A DNA stretch of 64,000 nt from Conchocele bisecta (taxonomy: Eukaryota; Mollusca; Bivalvia; Lucinida; Thyasiridae). The stretch spans positions 4,962,160 to 5,026,159 of the forward strand of contig CM055275.1 in NCBI GenBank assembly GCA_029237695.1, given 5' to 3'. The position numbers and the translations under genes were made by a program. Below the pieces are notes generated by a model, which did not search any database, was not told where the DNA came from, and worked only from the letters and a program-made list of their open reading frames with translations. Shown one piece after another: positions 12,115-23,230 of the stretch; position 1 is the stretch's first letter, and every line of letters begins with the position of its first letter.

Positions 12115-13301
12115 GGCCGGATGCACACTTCCTCCCAATAGTGACCTACATACCAACCGTGACATACTCCTCCATCAAATTGAAATTCGTTCATGAATTC
12201 CATACTGTTTGGGACAGTGATCTTCTGTAAATGACGAGTATTTATCCGTCACGGTCCCACATCGGGTGCCAAATGTCACGGTGCAAGAGAAAAGTGCACC
12301 GGGCCGCAGGACTGGAACTAAGGATCATACTAGTGCCCTACCGTCTGAGCTAACTAGGCATAGATACACACCTCGTCTCCATAGTGACCTACATACCAAC
12401 CAGGACTGGAACTAAGGATCATACTAGTGCCCTACCGTCCGAACTAACTAGGCATAGATACACACCTCGTCTCCATAGTGACCTACATACCAACCAGGAC
12501 TGGAACTAAGGATCATACTAGTGCCCTACCGTCTGAACTAACTAGGCATAGATACACACCTCGTCTCCATAGTGACTTACATACCAACCAGGACTGGAAC
12601 TAAGGATCATACTAGTGCCCTACCGTCTGAACTAACTAGACATAGATACACACCTCGTCTCCATAGTGACCTACATACCAACCAGGACTGGAACTAAGGA
12701 TCATACTAGTGCCCTACCGTCTGAACTAACTAGGCATAGATACACACCTCGTCTCCATAGTGACTTACATACCAACCAGGACTGGAACTAAGGATCATAC
12801 TAGTGCCCTACCGTCTGAACTAACTAGGCATAGATACACACCTCGTCTCCATAGTGACCTACATACCAACCAGGACTGGAACTAAGGATCATACTAGTGC
12901 CCTACCGTCTGAACTAACTAGGCATAGATACACACCTCCTCTCCATAGTGACTTCATACTAGTGCCCTACCGTCTGAACTAACTAGGCATAGATACACAC
13001 CTCGTCTCCATAGTGACCTACATACCAACCAGGACTGGAACTAAGGATCATACTAGTGCCCTACCGTCTGAGCTAACTAGGCATAGATACACACCTCGTC
13101 TCGATAGTGACCTACATACCAACCAGCACTGGAACTAAGAATCATACTAGTGCCCTACCGTCTGAACTAACTAGGCATAGATACACACCTCGTCTCCATA
13201 GTGACCTACATACCAACCAGGACTCGAACTAAGGATCATACTAGTGCCCTACCGTCCGAACTAACTAGGCATAGATACACACCTCGTCTCAATAGCGACT
13301 T
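12115..13301 (-). mobile_element. Helenus-type TRIM (tRNA-like LTRs) with expanded promoter array
   Basis: Read on minus, the order is as follows. The 5' LTR ends in GTGACA at 12274. Two bases later comes a primer-binding site, TGGCACCCGATGTGGGAC (12271 down to about 12254). A purine tract GATGGAGGAGTA (12176-12165) precedes a second LTR starting TGTCACGG at 12164, which is truncated near 12115. LTR, PBS, PPT, LTR in under 300 bp of unique sequence is the layout of a terminal-repeat retrotransposon in miniature (TRIM). The LTR contains a tRNA-like Pol III promoter, as described for the Helenus group. The 5' LTR is inflated by the 94-bp array listed separately and lacks its outer end. No coding capacity is present. 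Confidence 0.75.
12307..13301 (-). repeat. 94-bp tandem array of the tRNA-like LTR segment, about 10.5 copies
   Basis: Starts of CAGGACTGGAAC on plus recur every 94 bp (12307, 12401, 12495 and so on), with one unit shortened near 12950. On minus each unit reads TAG(T/C)TCAGACGG (A-box like), then AGTTCCAGTCC (B-box like). The first unit and that near 13070 keep TAGCTCAGACGG. The unit near 13216 keeps the better B box GTTCGAGTCC. So Pol III-type promoters are repeated head to tail inside an LTR. Confidence 0.85.
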
Positions 13302-13321
13302 CTCGTAATAACCCTAAATAT

Positions 13322-13760
13322 ACAATTTGTGTTTGTTTGTTGGGGTTTAACGGCCTATCAACAACGAAGGTCATTTAAGGCCGGGTCAATGGGTTTAGTA
13401 CTAAATCCCATATATTACCTGTACAAGTACATGTACATGTTCAAGTACATGTACAAATGGGGGGGGAAAATGGGGGGGGGATATACTGAATATTTACAAT
13501 AACAAAACTATATATTCAGCCCTGTAATCAGAATAATCCTGATCTGATGCCAGGTCCTCGCCACACCAGAATCACTTGGCCCCTCCCAAAAGCAGTAGGA
13601 TCAGTATTAATATACTACTTTTATAATAATAATAATACCCAATTCAACTCACAGGTAACAAAAGAGCCAAAAATAAAAACGTACCTGAGGGCCAAACCAG
13701 GCAAATTGTGATTCCTATAAGGAGGAACCCCTACCATTAATTTACGCCGTACCATACATA
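13322..13760 (+). repeat. Family S element, copy 2
   Basis: It starts GTTTGTTGGGGTTTAACGGC. It carries a CAAGTACATGTACATGTTCA self-complementary insertion and a G run, then ATATTCAGCCCTGTAATCAG and GAGGGCCAAACCAGG. It is more diverged than copy 1 at the 3' end. The minus-strand frame at 13621-13887 is a shadow. Confidence 0.8.
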
Positions 13761-13853
13761 TGCGTTTCCTAGAATAATTTGTGTCCGAATATTGAGGGCT
13801 ATTATGGTACACACACATCAGCTGTGACATTTGACCTTGACATTTGTTGGCAG

Positions 13854-13947
13854 CCGATATGGCTGCTGCTCCAAGACAAGCTACCAATCATGACTGGGGC
13901 GGCCCAGAAATACCTCTTCAACATAATGGAGGAGATTGTCACTGAAT
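13854..13947 (+). CDS. Candidate internal exon, unidentified protein
   Basis: After an acceptor-like TTTGTTGGCAG, the frame reads PIWLLLQDKLPIMTGA, then AQKYLFNIMEEIVTE. It ends at ACTGAAT with a possible donor GTAGGG at 13948. The translation looks protein-like: amphipathic, mixed hydrophobic and acidic, with balanced codons, unlike the repeat translations around it. The flanking 3' repeat sequence begins soon afterwards. I do not recognise the family. The polypyrimidine tract is weak and no partner exon was found, so this could be chance. Confidence 0.3.
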
Positions 13948-15170
13948 GTAGGGTCATAGAAAAATATTTACCGTACAGAAAGTGTGATATTTTCTGTAAA
14001 TGACGTCGAAAATTGACGAACTGTTCATAGTAAATGTGGAATCGTATTCTATTCCGTATTTGCTCTGAACATTTTGGCGACTTTCGATGTTACTTACAAT
14101 AAATATCATAAATTTTGTATCAATGTTTGATGATATCGCACATGTTAGGCATAACAGGATGGTTGAAAATACCAAAATTGACTGCTTTTCTGAGGGCGGC
14201 GGGTGACTTATAACCAGATGGCCGCGGCCCGCATGTCGAGCCCGCTGAGGCATTTGATGGTCTCGGAGTGAATTTATTTGAAGTTTGATGCCCAATAAGC
14301 ATACAAAGTTTCAAACAAATCAAACTTGACTTACAGTTTTACAGAGATAGTAGGTATGTGAAAACTTTAACGCAAATTTTGACAGAAACTTTAACGCAAA
14401 CTTCTAAGTCATTTAACCTTGACATAGGGCACAGGGGCCGCATGAGTGGGACAAAGAATGAATATATGGATGATGACTAATAAGCATATGAAGTTTCAAG
14501 TCAATGTGACTTAGGACTGCAGAAATATAAGGAATTTAAAAAACTTTAACACATATTTCGGACGTACGGACGGACAGACGGACGGACAACCGGACGTCAT
14601 TGTGATCACTATGTCACCACAGTTAAGGAGGAGGCTTTTGCGACAAATATGGAAAAATACTCGCAAATGAAGCACAAATCGCGAGCCACAATAAAAATGC
14701 AGTAACCGCATCAGATGTGTTTAATTAATTGTTTACAAAGTTACCCCACCCACCTATTTTTGGCCAGGAGGCACAGAGACTTTGCTATGTCTTGTTCTAT
14801 CACTTGTAACACCACATCATTTCATGAAAATTATTCCAAAGCGGGGTCATAACCACCTCAAATTTTCGCTACAAATGCCCAAAAAATACCTTAAATTCTG
14901 ACGCGAAACCGTACCGGCGAGACAGCATAGCATGCGCCATTTTCCAAGATGTCAAAATCAGTTTCGTAGAATTATGACACAGTCAAGCCTCCCAAAGTCA
15001 AGAAATATTCATAAACCTGTTTGTTTCTACATACACCGATGTAACTTGCAGGGTCGGGGTAGTGAAGTATATAGGAAATCGTCCACCCCCTTTTAAAGCT
15101 AGCCGCACACTGTCCCGTGAGACTTGAGGTACAAAATCACATGGCTTGCCTCATACATGGCACCGACTGG
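13948..15170. repeat. Diverged short repeats with GGAC-rich tails; no gene
   Basis: Two related modules (about 14220-14400 and 14440-14600) share AAGTTT(G/C)A, ACTTTAACGCAAA and CTTGACATAGGG-like phrases. The second ends in CGGACGTACGGACGGACAGACGG, the usual tail of short mollusc repeats. TGACTGCTTTTCTGAGGGCGG at 14179 recurs at 51005 as TTGACTGCTTTTCTGAGCAA. From 14640 to 15170 nothing is recognised. Confidence 0.55.
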
Positions 15171-15171
15171 A

Positions 15172-15330
15172 GAAATGGGGCTTATGGTATTTGTGACCAG
15201 TGTAGCTCCTGAGCAAATTGAACACACCTGTGGCCTGATAGCAATCAATCTTGCTTGTTAGAAGCTTAACGGGTGTTTCATTGATGGAATTGCGAACAGT
15301 GCAGATCGTTAATATCGTTAAATCAGTAGT
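15172..15330 (+). repeat. Family G (GACTGGAGAAATGGGG) element, partial
   Basis: It starts CGACTGGAGAAATGGGGCTT and continues through GTGACCAGTGTAGCTCCTG to TTCATTGATGGAATTGCGAA. It lacks the right terminal inverted repeat. Fuller copies are at 29352-29581, 34895-35955, 44630-44900, 58770-59128 and 62785-63020. Confidence 0.75.
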
Positions 15331-15376
15331 TGCCCTACTAACTCTAATATTCAGAAAGAATTTATTCCAAGTATGC

Positions 15377-15822
15377 TTAATTCAGCTGCACACACGTGTA
15401 TAGGAAAACAAAAGTAAACGAGAATTGGCATCGTTAAACGAAGCTAAACCCCTCACTGGCAGCCTTAATTCAGCTGCACACACGTGTATAGGAAAACAAA
15501 AGTAAACGAGAATTGGCATCGTTAAACGAAGCTAAACTCCTCACTGGCAGCCTTAATTCAGCTGCACACACGTGTATAGGAAAACAAAAGTAAACGAGAA
15601 TTGGCATCGTTAAACGAAGCTAAACCCCTCACTGGCAGCCTTAATTCAGCTGCACACACGTGTATAGGAAAACAAAAAGTAAACGAGAATTGGCATCGTT
15701 AAACGAAGCTAAACTCCTCACTGGCAGCCTTAATTCAGCTGCACACACGTGTATAGGAAAACAAAAGTAAACGAGAATTGTCATCGTTAAACGAAGCTAA
15801 ACTCCTCGCTGGCAGCCTTAAT
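15377..15822. repeat. 88-bp minisatellite x 5
   Basis: Units run TTAATTCAGCTGCACACACG ... CTCACTGGCAGCC, with starts at about 15377, 15465, 15553, 15641 and 15730. They are nearly identical, differing by ACCCC/ACTCC and one extra A, which suggests recent expansion. Confidence 0.95.
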
Positions 15823-15919
15823 AACTAGATGGTCGGTAAATCCAACAAATGCGCCCCGATGACGCCGGGATTGAAATTCAAAGTCCTTGACCCTACGTAT
15901 TGGTGTAGTAATAACGTAA

Positions 15920-16460
15920 GCTTTAATAAACAAAACTTCATTTGACCTTGACCTTGGGCTCCTGGGCAGCATGGGTAGGGCATACAAAGAAAATATGGAT
16001 GGTGATCAATGTGTATGTAAAGTTTCAAGATGATATCCCAAGCACTCACAGAGATATGCCAAATAAAAAACTTTAATGTAAAACTTTAACCAAAAAGCAA
16101 TAGTCATTGACTTGACCTTGGGCTCCTGGGCAGCATGGGTAAGGTATACAAGAAAATTTGAAAAATGGTGCAATTGTGTACGAAGTTTCAAGTTGAATAC
16201 CTAACAGTCACAAGAGATAAAGCAATTTGAAAAAAACTACGCAAAACTCGTACAAAGCGGTAACTATATGCTCCGCTGAAAAAAATATTTCAGGGAGCAT
16301 AAACAAGTCCTCAGTGACCTTGACCTTGGGCGGTCGGACGTGGGTCATATGCAAAACAAAGCAGCATCCATAGACACACATTATGGCGAAATATTATCGA
16401 AATTGGTGAAGCGGTTGACGAGTTATTGAAAACAGAACAAGAGTTGTCAGAAGACAACGG
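15920..16460. repeat. Satellite D head: TTGACCTTGGGCTCCTGGGC units
   Basis: Two units (about 15940-16090 and 16105-16250) contain CCTTGGGCTCCTGGGCAGCA, GTGTA(T/C)G(T/A)AAGTTTCAAG and CTTTAA. They lead into CGGTCGGACGTGGGTCATAT and then satellite E. No gene is present; the minus-strand frames are shadows. Confidence 0.75.
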
Positions 16461-16499
16461 AGCTCACCTGTTGGCAGCCTTCATTCAAACTTGTCACAA

Positions 16500-18690
16500 T
16501 TGTATAAAAAACATGAATATTATATAACTTGACCTTGGGATAAGGGGTGTGCGGTGGACCTTGACATTGAGGGTGGAAGGTGGGTCAAATATTGTTTTAC
16601 CCGAGCGTTAAAGTTTTTGAAGCACCAGTATTTTTGTGACCATTCATCCGTGCAGATAAGCTCAGGAGTTTTTTGAAGCAAGTATGTGATTTGGGCGGCA
16701 GGACAGTATTTGCCAGGGCGGTAGACCACCATTAGAGCAATGTGTATGTGAAGTATGAAGCTGATCCGTGAAAGGGAACAGAAATTAAAAGATATTTACT
16801 CGAGCGTTAAAGTTTTTGAAGCACCAAGTATGTGACCTTAACCCTGGGCTCGGCGGTGGCAGGACAAACGTGGATTTGGCACAGGGCGGTAGAGGACCAT
16901 TAGAGTAATGCGTATATGAAGTATGAAGCTGATCCGTGAACAAACCCCAGAAATTATAAGATATTTACCTGAGCGTTAAAGTTTTTGAAGCACTAAGTAT
17001 GTGACCATGACCCTGGGCTTGGCGGGGGCAGGACGAACGTGGATTTGGCATAGGGCAGTAGAGGACCATTAGAGCAATGTGTATATGAAGTATGAAGCTG
17101 ATCCGTGAAAGGGAACAAAAATTATAAGATATTTACCTGAGCATTAAAAGTTTTTGAAGCACCAAGTATGTGACCTTGACCCTGGGCATGGCCGGGGCAG
17201 GACAAACGTGAATTTGGCACAGGGCGGTAGAGAACCATTAGAGCAATGCGTATATGAAGTATGAAGCTGATCCGTGAAAGGGAACAGAAATTATAAGATA
17301 TTTACCCGAGCGTTAAAGTTTTTGAAGCACCAAGTATGTGACCTTGACCCTGGGCTTGGCGGGGGCAGGACAAACGTGTATTTGGCACAGGGCGGTAGAG
17401 GGCCATTAGAGCAATGTGTATATGAAATATGAAGCAGATCGGTCAAAGGATGAAGAAACTAGAAATGGACGCTTGTCGACAAGCGCATGTGTATCCCCCT
17501 CCCCAGATACACAAGTAGTTTGAAAAAAGGGTGTTCGAGTTATGCTCCGGAGACAAAATCAGTGACGGAAAAACAAAGGGAGATAACTAAAGAATTAGTG
17601 ATGCAAGAGTTGTCATTCTTGCGGGACACACCTTTAGGGTCGTGGTCTATGCATGTGTGAAGTTTCATGAAAATATTCCAAAGGGTGTTCGAGTTATGCT
17701 CCAGACACGAAATCAGTGCACGAAACAACAAAGGGAGATAACTAACGACGCAAGAGTTGTCATTCTTACGTGAGACACACCTTTGGGTCGTCTTCTATGC
17801 ATGTGTGAAGTTTAATAAACAAGAAAATGTGTTCATAGAACACGGATGTCCCACATATCGCTTTGATAATAAATGAGGCCAAATTCCAAGTCAAAATTTT
17901 CTTTTACCTGAGCGTTAAAGTTTTTGAAGCACCAAGTATGTGACCTTGACCCTGGGCTTGGCGGGGGCAGGAAAAACGTGGATTTGGCACAGGGCGGTAG
18001 AGGACCATTAGAGCAATGCATATATGAAATATGAAGCTGATCCGTGAAAGAAAACAGAAATTATAAGATATTTACCTAGCGTATGATGTTAACCCTGGGC
18101 TTGGCGGGGGCAGGACGAACGTGGATTTGGCACAGGGCGGTAGAGGACCATTAGAGCAACGCATATATGAAATATGAAGTTGATCCGTGAATGGAAAGAA
18201 AAATTATAAGATATTTACCTGAGCATTAAAGTTTTGGAAGCACCAAGTATGTGACCTTGACCCTGGGATTGGCGGGGGCAGGACGAACGTGGATTTGGCA
18301 CAGGGCGGTAGAGGACCATTAGAGCAATGCGTATATGAAGTATGAAGCTGATCCGTGAATGGAAATAAAAATTATAAGATATTTACCTGAGCGTTAAAGT
18401 TTTTGAAGCACCAAGTATGTCACCTTGACCCTGGGATTGGTGGGGCAGGACGAACGTGGATTTGGCACAGGGCGGTAGAGGACCATTAGAGCAATGCGTA
18501 TATGAAATATGAAGATGATCCATGATCCATGAAAGAAAACAGAAAGTATAAGATATTTACCCAAGCGTTAATGTTTTTGAAGCACTAAGTATGTGACCTT
18601 GACCCTGGGCTTGACGGGGGCAGAACGAACGTGGATTTGGCACAGGGCGGTAGAGGACCATTAGAGCAATGCGTATATGCGTGTTCGAGT
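16500..18690. repeat. Satellite E, about 175-bp unit, about 9 copies in two blocks
   Basis: Each unit has GAGCGTTAAAGTTTTTGAAG, CACCAAGTATGTGACCTTGA, CCCTGGGCTTGGCGGGGGCA, GGCACAGGGCGGTAGAGG and GAAGCTGATCCGTGAA. Block 1 runs to about 17460 and block 2 from about 17890 to 18690. A block of satellite F interrupts them. Three further units are at 33300-33690. Every unit has a TGACCTTGACC half-site pair. Confidence 0.9.
17470..17830. repeat. Satellite F, two units inside satellite E
   Basis: The unit has CAAAGGGAGATAACTAA, GCAAGAGTTGTCATTCTTGC, CACACCTTTAGGGTCGTGGT, GCATGTGTGAAGTTTCATGA and GTTCGAGTTATGCTCC. The same family forms the array at 19640-20530. Confidence 0.85.
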
Positions 18691-18832
18691 TATGCTCTGG
18701 ATACAAAATCAGAGCACGAAACAACAAAGGAGATAAGTAAACAAGATTCCGCGGAATCAGATGCCTCGCCTTGTCCCGCCTTGACCTCGAGCCTGGGCCC
18801 GAAAGCAATTTTCACTGGCCCGAACATATTAT

Positions 18833-18897
18833 ACAATTATTGACTAGTGAACCATAGAAGATCAGATTATATTCTATGGCTCACTAGTCAATAATTG
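18833..18897. repeat. Near-perfect palindrome
   Basis: ACAATTATTGACTAGTGA... and ...TCACTAGTCAATAATTGT are inverted arms of about 26 bases around a 12-base loop (GATCAGATTATA). It separates the satellite E block from the A-rich repeat that follows, so it may be a small MITE. Confidence 0.85.
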
Positions 18898-18899
18898 TT

Positions 18900-19570
18900 T
18901 TATTATATGATAATAGTCTGTATATAGCACTTACGACCTTATGCTACTAGACAAAAATTGAAAAAGAATCTGAAAAAAAAAATGAAAAAAAAAAATGGAA
19001 AAAAAGTTTAAAAATTAAAAATAATAATGCTTGCTACTGGAGCCCAGAATTTTTTTAATAGTCCTATATTTATCTACATATCTGCACAGGTCCACATAAT
19101 GCCACAATATTTTCAACACAGTTTACGGAAATGTAATATAATCATTTACCTGTATAAATTACCTGTAAGTGGTCAGTGGTCAGTTGCACATGCTAGCACA
19201 TGCACAGGTGAATAGTCTGTATATAGCACTTACGACCTTATGCTACTGGACAAAAATGGAAAAATAATTTGAAAAAAAAAATGAAAAAAAAAAATGAAAA
19301 AAAAAAATGGAAAAAAAAAGTTTATAAAATAATAATGCTTGCTACTGGAGCCCAGATTTTTTTTTCAAAATAATTTGAAAAAAAAAATGAAAAGAAAAAA
19401 AAAAAAAAAATGAAAAAAAAAAGTTTAAAAATAATAATGCTTGCTATTGGAGACCAGATTTTTTTTTAATAGTCCTATATTTATCTACATATATCTGCAC
19501 AGGTCCACATAATGCCACAATATTTTTCAACACAGTACCCAATGTAGTAATTTACCTGTATAAAATTAGC
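18900..19570. repeat. A-rich imperfect duplication
   Basis: AATAGTCTGTATATAGCACT, TACGACCTTATGCTACT and long (GAAAAAAAAAAT)n runs occur twice (18910 and 19213). AATAATGCTTGCTA(C/T)TGGAG and TTAATAGTCCTATATTTATC also recur (19023, 19331, 19430). This is slippage-type repeat, not coding. Confidence 0.8.
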
Positions 19571-19639
19571 TGGTCAACAGTGGTCAAGCACTGGACATCT
19601 GCACATGCTAGCCCATGCAAGCACATGGTTCTCCCAGTT

Positions 19640-20700
19640 TCTATTGTTCTCTCTACAGGTAAGGTGTACAGAGCACACGAGAAAAGGTGTACAGAGCAGA
19701 CGAGAAAACAGGTCTTCATGCATTATTGTCCAGTTTGTAGAGTGCGCAAAACAAAAAAGGGAGATAACTGAAAAATTAGCTACGCAACAGTTGTCATTCT
19801 TGTGCGCGACACACCTCCGGGTCGTGGTCTATGCATGTGTGAAGTTTCATGAAAATATTCTAAAGGGTGGTCGAGTTATGCTCCGGACAGGAAATCAGTG
19901 AGCGAAAACAAAAAAAGGGAGATAACTAAAAAATTAGCTATGCAAGAGTTGTCATTCTTGTGCACGACACACCTTCGGTTCGTGGTCTAATTGAATGTGT
20001 TAAGTTTCATAAAAATATTCCAAAGGGTGGTCGAGTTATGGTCAATCAGTGCGCGAAACAAAAAAGGGAGATAACCCAATAATTAGCTATGCAAGAGTTG
20101 TCATTCTTGTGCGCGACACACCTTCGGGTCGTGGTCTATGCATGTGTGAAGTTTCATGAAAATATTCGAAAGGGTGGTGGAGTTATGCTCCGGACACGAA
20201 ATCAGTGCGAGAAACAAAAAAGGGAGATAACTAAAAAATTAGCTATGCAAGAGTTGTCATTCTTGTGCGCGACACACCTTCGGGTCGTGGTCTATGCATG
20301 TGTGAAGTTTCATGAAAATATTCGAAAGGGTGGTGGAGTTATGCTCCGGACACGAAATCAGTGCGAGAAACAAAAAAGGGAAAAAGGGAGATAACTAAAA
20401 AATTAGCTATGCAAGAGTTGTCATTCTTGTGCGCGACACACCTTCGGGTCGTGGTCTATGCATGTGTGAAGTTTCATGAAAATATTCCAAAGGGTGTTCG
20501 AGTTATGCTCCGGACAAGAAGTGTCTGCGGCGGACGCGTACGCGGACGCGGCGCGCTGTCAAATCTATAGTATCCCCCGACGGAGTCCGGGGGATACAAT
20601 TATGAGACATTTACCCGAGCGTTAAAGTTTTGTGACGGACAGACGGGACGGGACGGACGGACAAGGGTAACACCAAATTCCCCCTCCACTATCGTGGTGG
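19640..20700. repeat. Satellite F array with GGAC tail
   Basis: Five units of about 150-165 bp start near AAAAAAGGGAGATAACTAAAA (about 19754, 19913, 20063, 20218, 20387). The last unit passes into GCGGACGCGTACGCGGACGC, ATCCCCCGACGGAGTCCGGG, a GACGGACGGAC run and CCCCCTCCACTATCGTGGTG (a small hairpin). The same tail ends the 33.7-kb copy. The long plus-strand frames (19605-19901, 20089-20394, 20361-20570) are repeat translations. Confidence 0.85.
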
Positions 20701-21587
20701 GGCATAAATATCAATGCGCTCCCTGAAAAGAGAAGGAAAACAAAATTTAACCCAGCGTTAAGTTTATGAACACACTAAGTTGGTGATTTTCTACAGCATG
20801 ATAGCTATTCACATGAGGAATGCATGTATAAATGTGCTAAGTTTGTGACCTTGACCTTGGGGAAAGGGGTGGGGGGGGGTGGTGGGTCATGGATTTGCTG
20901 TAGCACAATAGAGTATCATCAGATGAATGCATGTATGAAATATGAGGGGTGTTCCCTGGGTAAAGAAAGACAAGTTATACAGATTGAATACCCTCAACGT
21001 TAAGTTTATGATGTTGATCTTGGGGAAAGGGGTGCGGTGGGTCATGGATTTGCTGTAGCACAATAGAGGATCATCAGATGAATGCATGTATGAAATATCA
21101 AAGCGTTCAAAGTAAGTAAAGAAACAGACGTTACACAACATTTATCCCAATGTAAAGTTTATGAACATGCTAAGTTTGTGACCTTGACCTTGGGGTAACG
21201 GTTGGGTGGTGGGTTGTGGATTTGCTACAGCATGATAGAGGATCATCTGAGGTAATGTATGTATGAAATATCAGGCGTTCCTGAAAGGAAACAGATGTTA
21301 TAAGACATTTACCCCAACGTTAAGTTATGAATGTGCTAAGTTTGTGACCGTGACCTTATAAAGGGGTGGGGTGGTCATGGATATGCTATAGCACGATACA
21401 GTATCATCAGATGAATGAATGTATGAAATATCAAGGCGTTCCATGGAAGGAAACAGATGTTATAAGACATTTACCCCAACGTTAAGTTATGAATGTGCTA
21501 AGTTTGTGACCGTGACCTTGGGGAAAGGGGTGGGGGTTGGTCATGGATTTGCTATAGCACGATAGAGTATCATCAGATGACTGCATG
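20701..21587. repeat. Satellite H, about 180-bp unit
   Basis: Units carry GAATGCATGTATGAAATATCA, AAGGCGTTCCATGAAAGGAA, CATTTACCCCAACGTTAAGT, GTTTGTGACCTTGACCTTGG and GGATTTGCTATAGCACGATA. About five units lie before the insertion at 21588. The array resumes at 22731 with lower base quality. Confidence 0.85.
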
Positions 21588-22726
21588 TGTCACAGGGTGA
21601 GAAAGATGCATATCCGACCGGAGGCTCGAACCGGGGACCTCTGGATTACCGTACCATCGCTCTAACCGACTGAGCTAGCCGGGCACGAATACACACTTCC
21701 TCCCCACAGTGAGTTACGTACCGTGACATACTTCCCCACCAAATTGGAATTCGTCCCTGAATTCTATATTTAATTCGTCTCTGAATTCCATATTTTTGGT
21801 ACATTTTGGGTAGTATATATATCGGTCACGGCCCCACGTTGGGCGCCATTATCAAAGTTGTGGGGTTTCAATAACAATCCACACAGTGGGTTTCGGTCCG
21901 TGTCTGGGCAGTTTATTCATTGACTGAATATATCTAATTTTAGGGCGACCTGAAAGCATAAAGGCCTCGTATCAACGGACGGCCGGGTGCAGAGTACGTC
22001 TAGCAAATAGATTAGATTCTGATAAAGTGGTCTCGGTGCACGGCTAACAGACAGGTCGGGTTATTTCATGGACCGGGAAACATACATGACAAAAGTACAA
22101 TTTACAATACACCGACTGGTACGACATATGAATGAACACAACATGTGGGGATAAGAGTACAGTGAGACACTAACTGACCGACCACCCAAGTATGATTATG
22201 GGAAATAGCAAAACGAACAGTGTGACCCGTGAGCAGACCGGCGGATCCCACAGGTATCCGTTGCATAACTATGGAACGCTGAAAAGGCATGAAACAATTC
22301 AATACCGGAGCTAACAGGCGCTCACTTACCAAGTGTATAAACTGTTGTAACTATTCATGTAAATGAAATGATTACTTATTACGTTGTGATAGCTATGATG
22401 TCTCGGCATGGAATGACCGGTCTGGGCTCATGTACGCAGCGCTTGCGCAGGACATGTTTTGTTCGGATGCACGCACACAGCCAATCAGCATTCACACAAT
22501 CTAGGACGTCACAGCACGGCAGACAAACATACAAAGAGATACATCACATGACGCATGTGGGCGAATGAAATTCATACACGCCACAAGTTGGACAACACGA
22601 CAACAACGTACGAATCACGTTGGGACATAATCGGCGCGCAACAAATATGCCGACCGTCCACTTAAGCAATGAATGGTAAATAGTTTATATAGCCATTTCC
22701 AATGAGATATAGGCCCTGGCGAACAC
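21588..22726 (-). mobile_element. LTR/TRIM insertion with tRNA-like LTR, PBS and 4-bp flank duplication
   Basis: The 1.14-kb insert splits a satellite H unit. CATG flanks it at 21584-21587 and 22727-22730, and removing the insert restores the unit apart from one extra T. Read on minus, a primer-binding site TGGCGCCCAACGTGGGGC (21848-21831) is followed by about 100 bp, a purine tract TTTGGTGGGGAAGTA and a 141-bp LTR (21728-21588) running TGTCACGG...CCCTGTGACA. The LTR holds a tRNA-like A box, TAGCTCAGTCGG, and B box, GGTTCGAGCC. The segment upstream of the PBS (21849-22726) has GGCTATATAAACT but does not match the 141-bp LTR. The element is therefore chimeric or its 5' LTR belongs to another type. 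No coding capacity was seen. Confidence 0.65.
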
Positions 22727-22730
22727 CATG

Positions 22731-23230
22731 TTATGAAATATCAAGGCGTTCCATCGGAAAAGGAAACAAGATTTGTTATAATACATTTAACCCCAACCAT
22801 TAAGTTATGAATGGTGCTATGTTTGTGACCTTGAACCTTTGGGGGTAAGGGAAATAGCCGCTGGGCTATGAATTTGCTTTTTATAGCACGAATAAGAGTA
22901 TCATCAGATAAATGCATGTCTGAAATATCAAGGCGTTCCATGAAAGGAAATAAGAAAGTTATGAAAGACAGTTACCCCAAACGTTAAGTTTTTATGAATT
23001 GTGCCAAGTTTGTGGCCTTTTGACCTTGGAGTAAAGGGCATTGTTGGTGGTTGGGGTCAATGGAATTTGCTACAGCATGATAGAGGTGTCATCTGCGGAA
23101 TTGGCATTGTGAAAGGGAATTAAACAAGGTGGATTCCATGAAAGGGAAACAGAATAACGTTGGTAAGATATTTAACCCAAGCAGTTAATTTTTGGTGACG
23201 CCGACGCCGACGACGCCGGGGGTTATTGCC
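22731..23230. repeat. Satellite H, resumed, error-rich
   Basis: Units are recognisable (AAATATCAAGGCGTTCCAT, ATAGAGGTGTCATCTG) but full of extra single bases in runs (GACCTTGAACCTTTGGGGG, CTTTTTATAGCACGAATAAG). The clean units at 20.7-21.6 kb lack these. This suggests poor consensus sequence rather than true divergence. Confidence 0.7.

Noticed and set aside
19605..20570. Family of similar 70-100 codon proteins
   Set aside because: They are successive units of satellite F read in one frame, with no splice sites or codon bias.
21610..21690. Functional tRNA gene on minus (also 5526-5598)
   Set aside because: A and B boxes are good, but the anticodon stem and acceptor stem do not pair properly, and the sequence lies inside a TRIM LTR bounded by TGTCAC/GTGACA.
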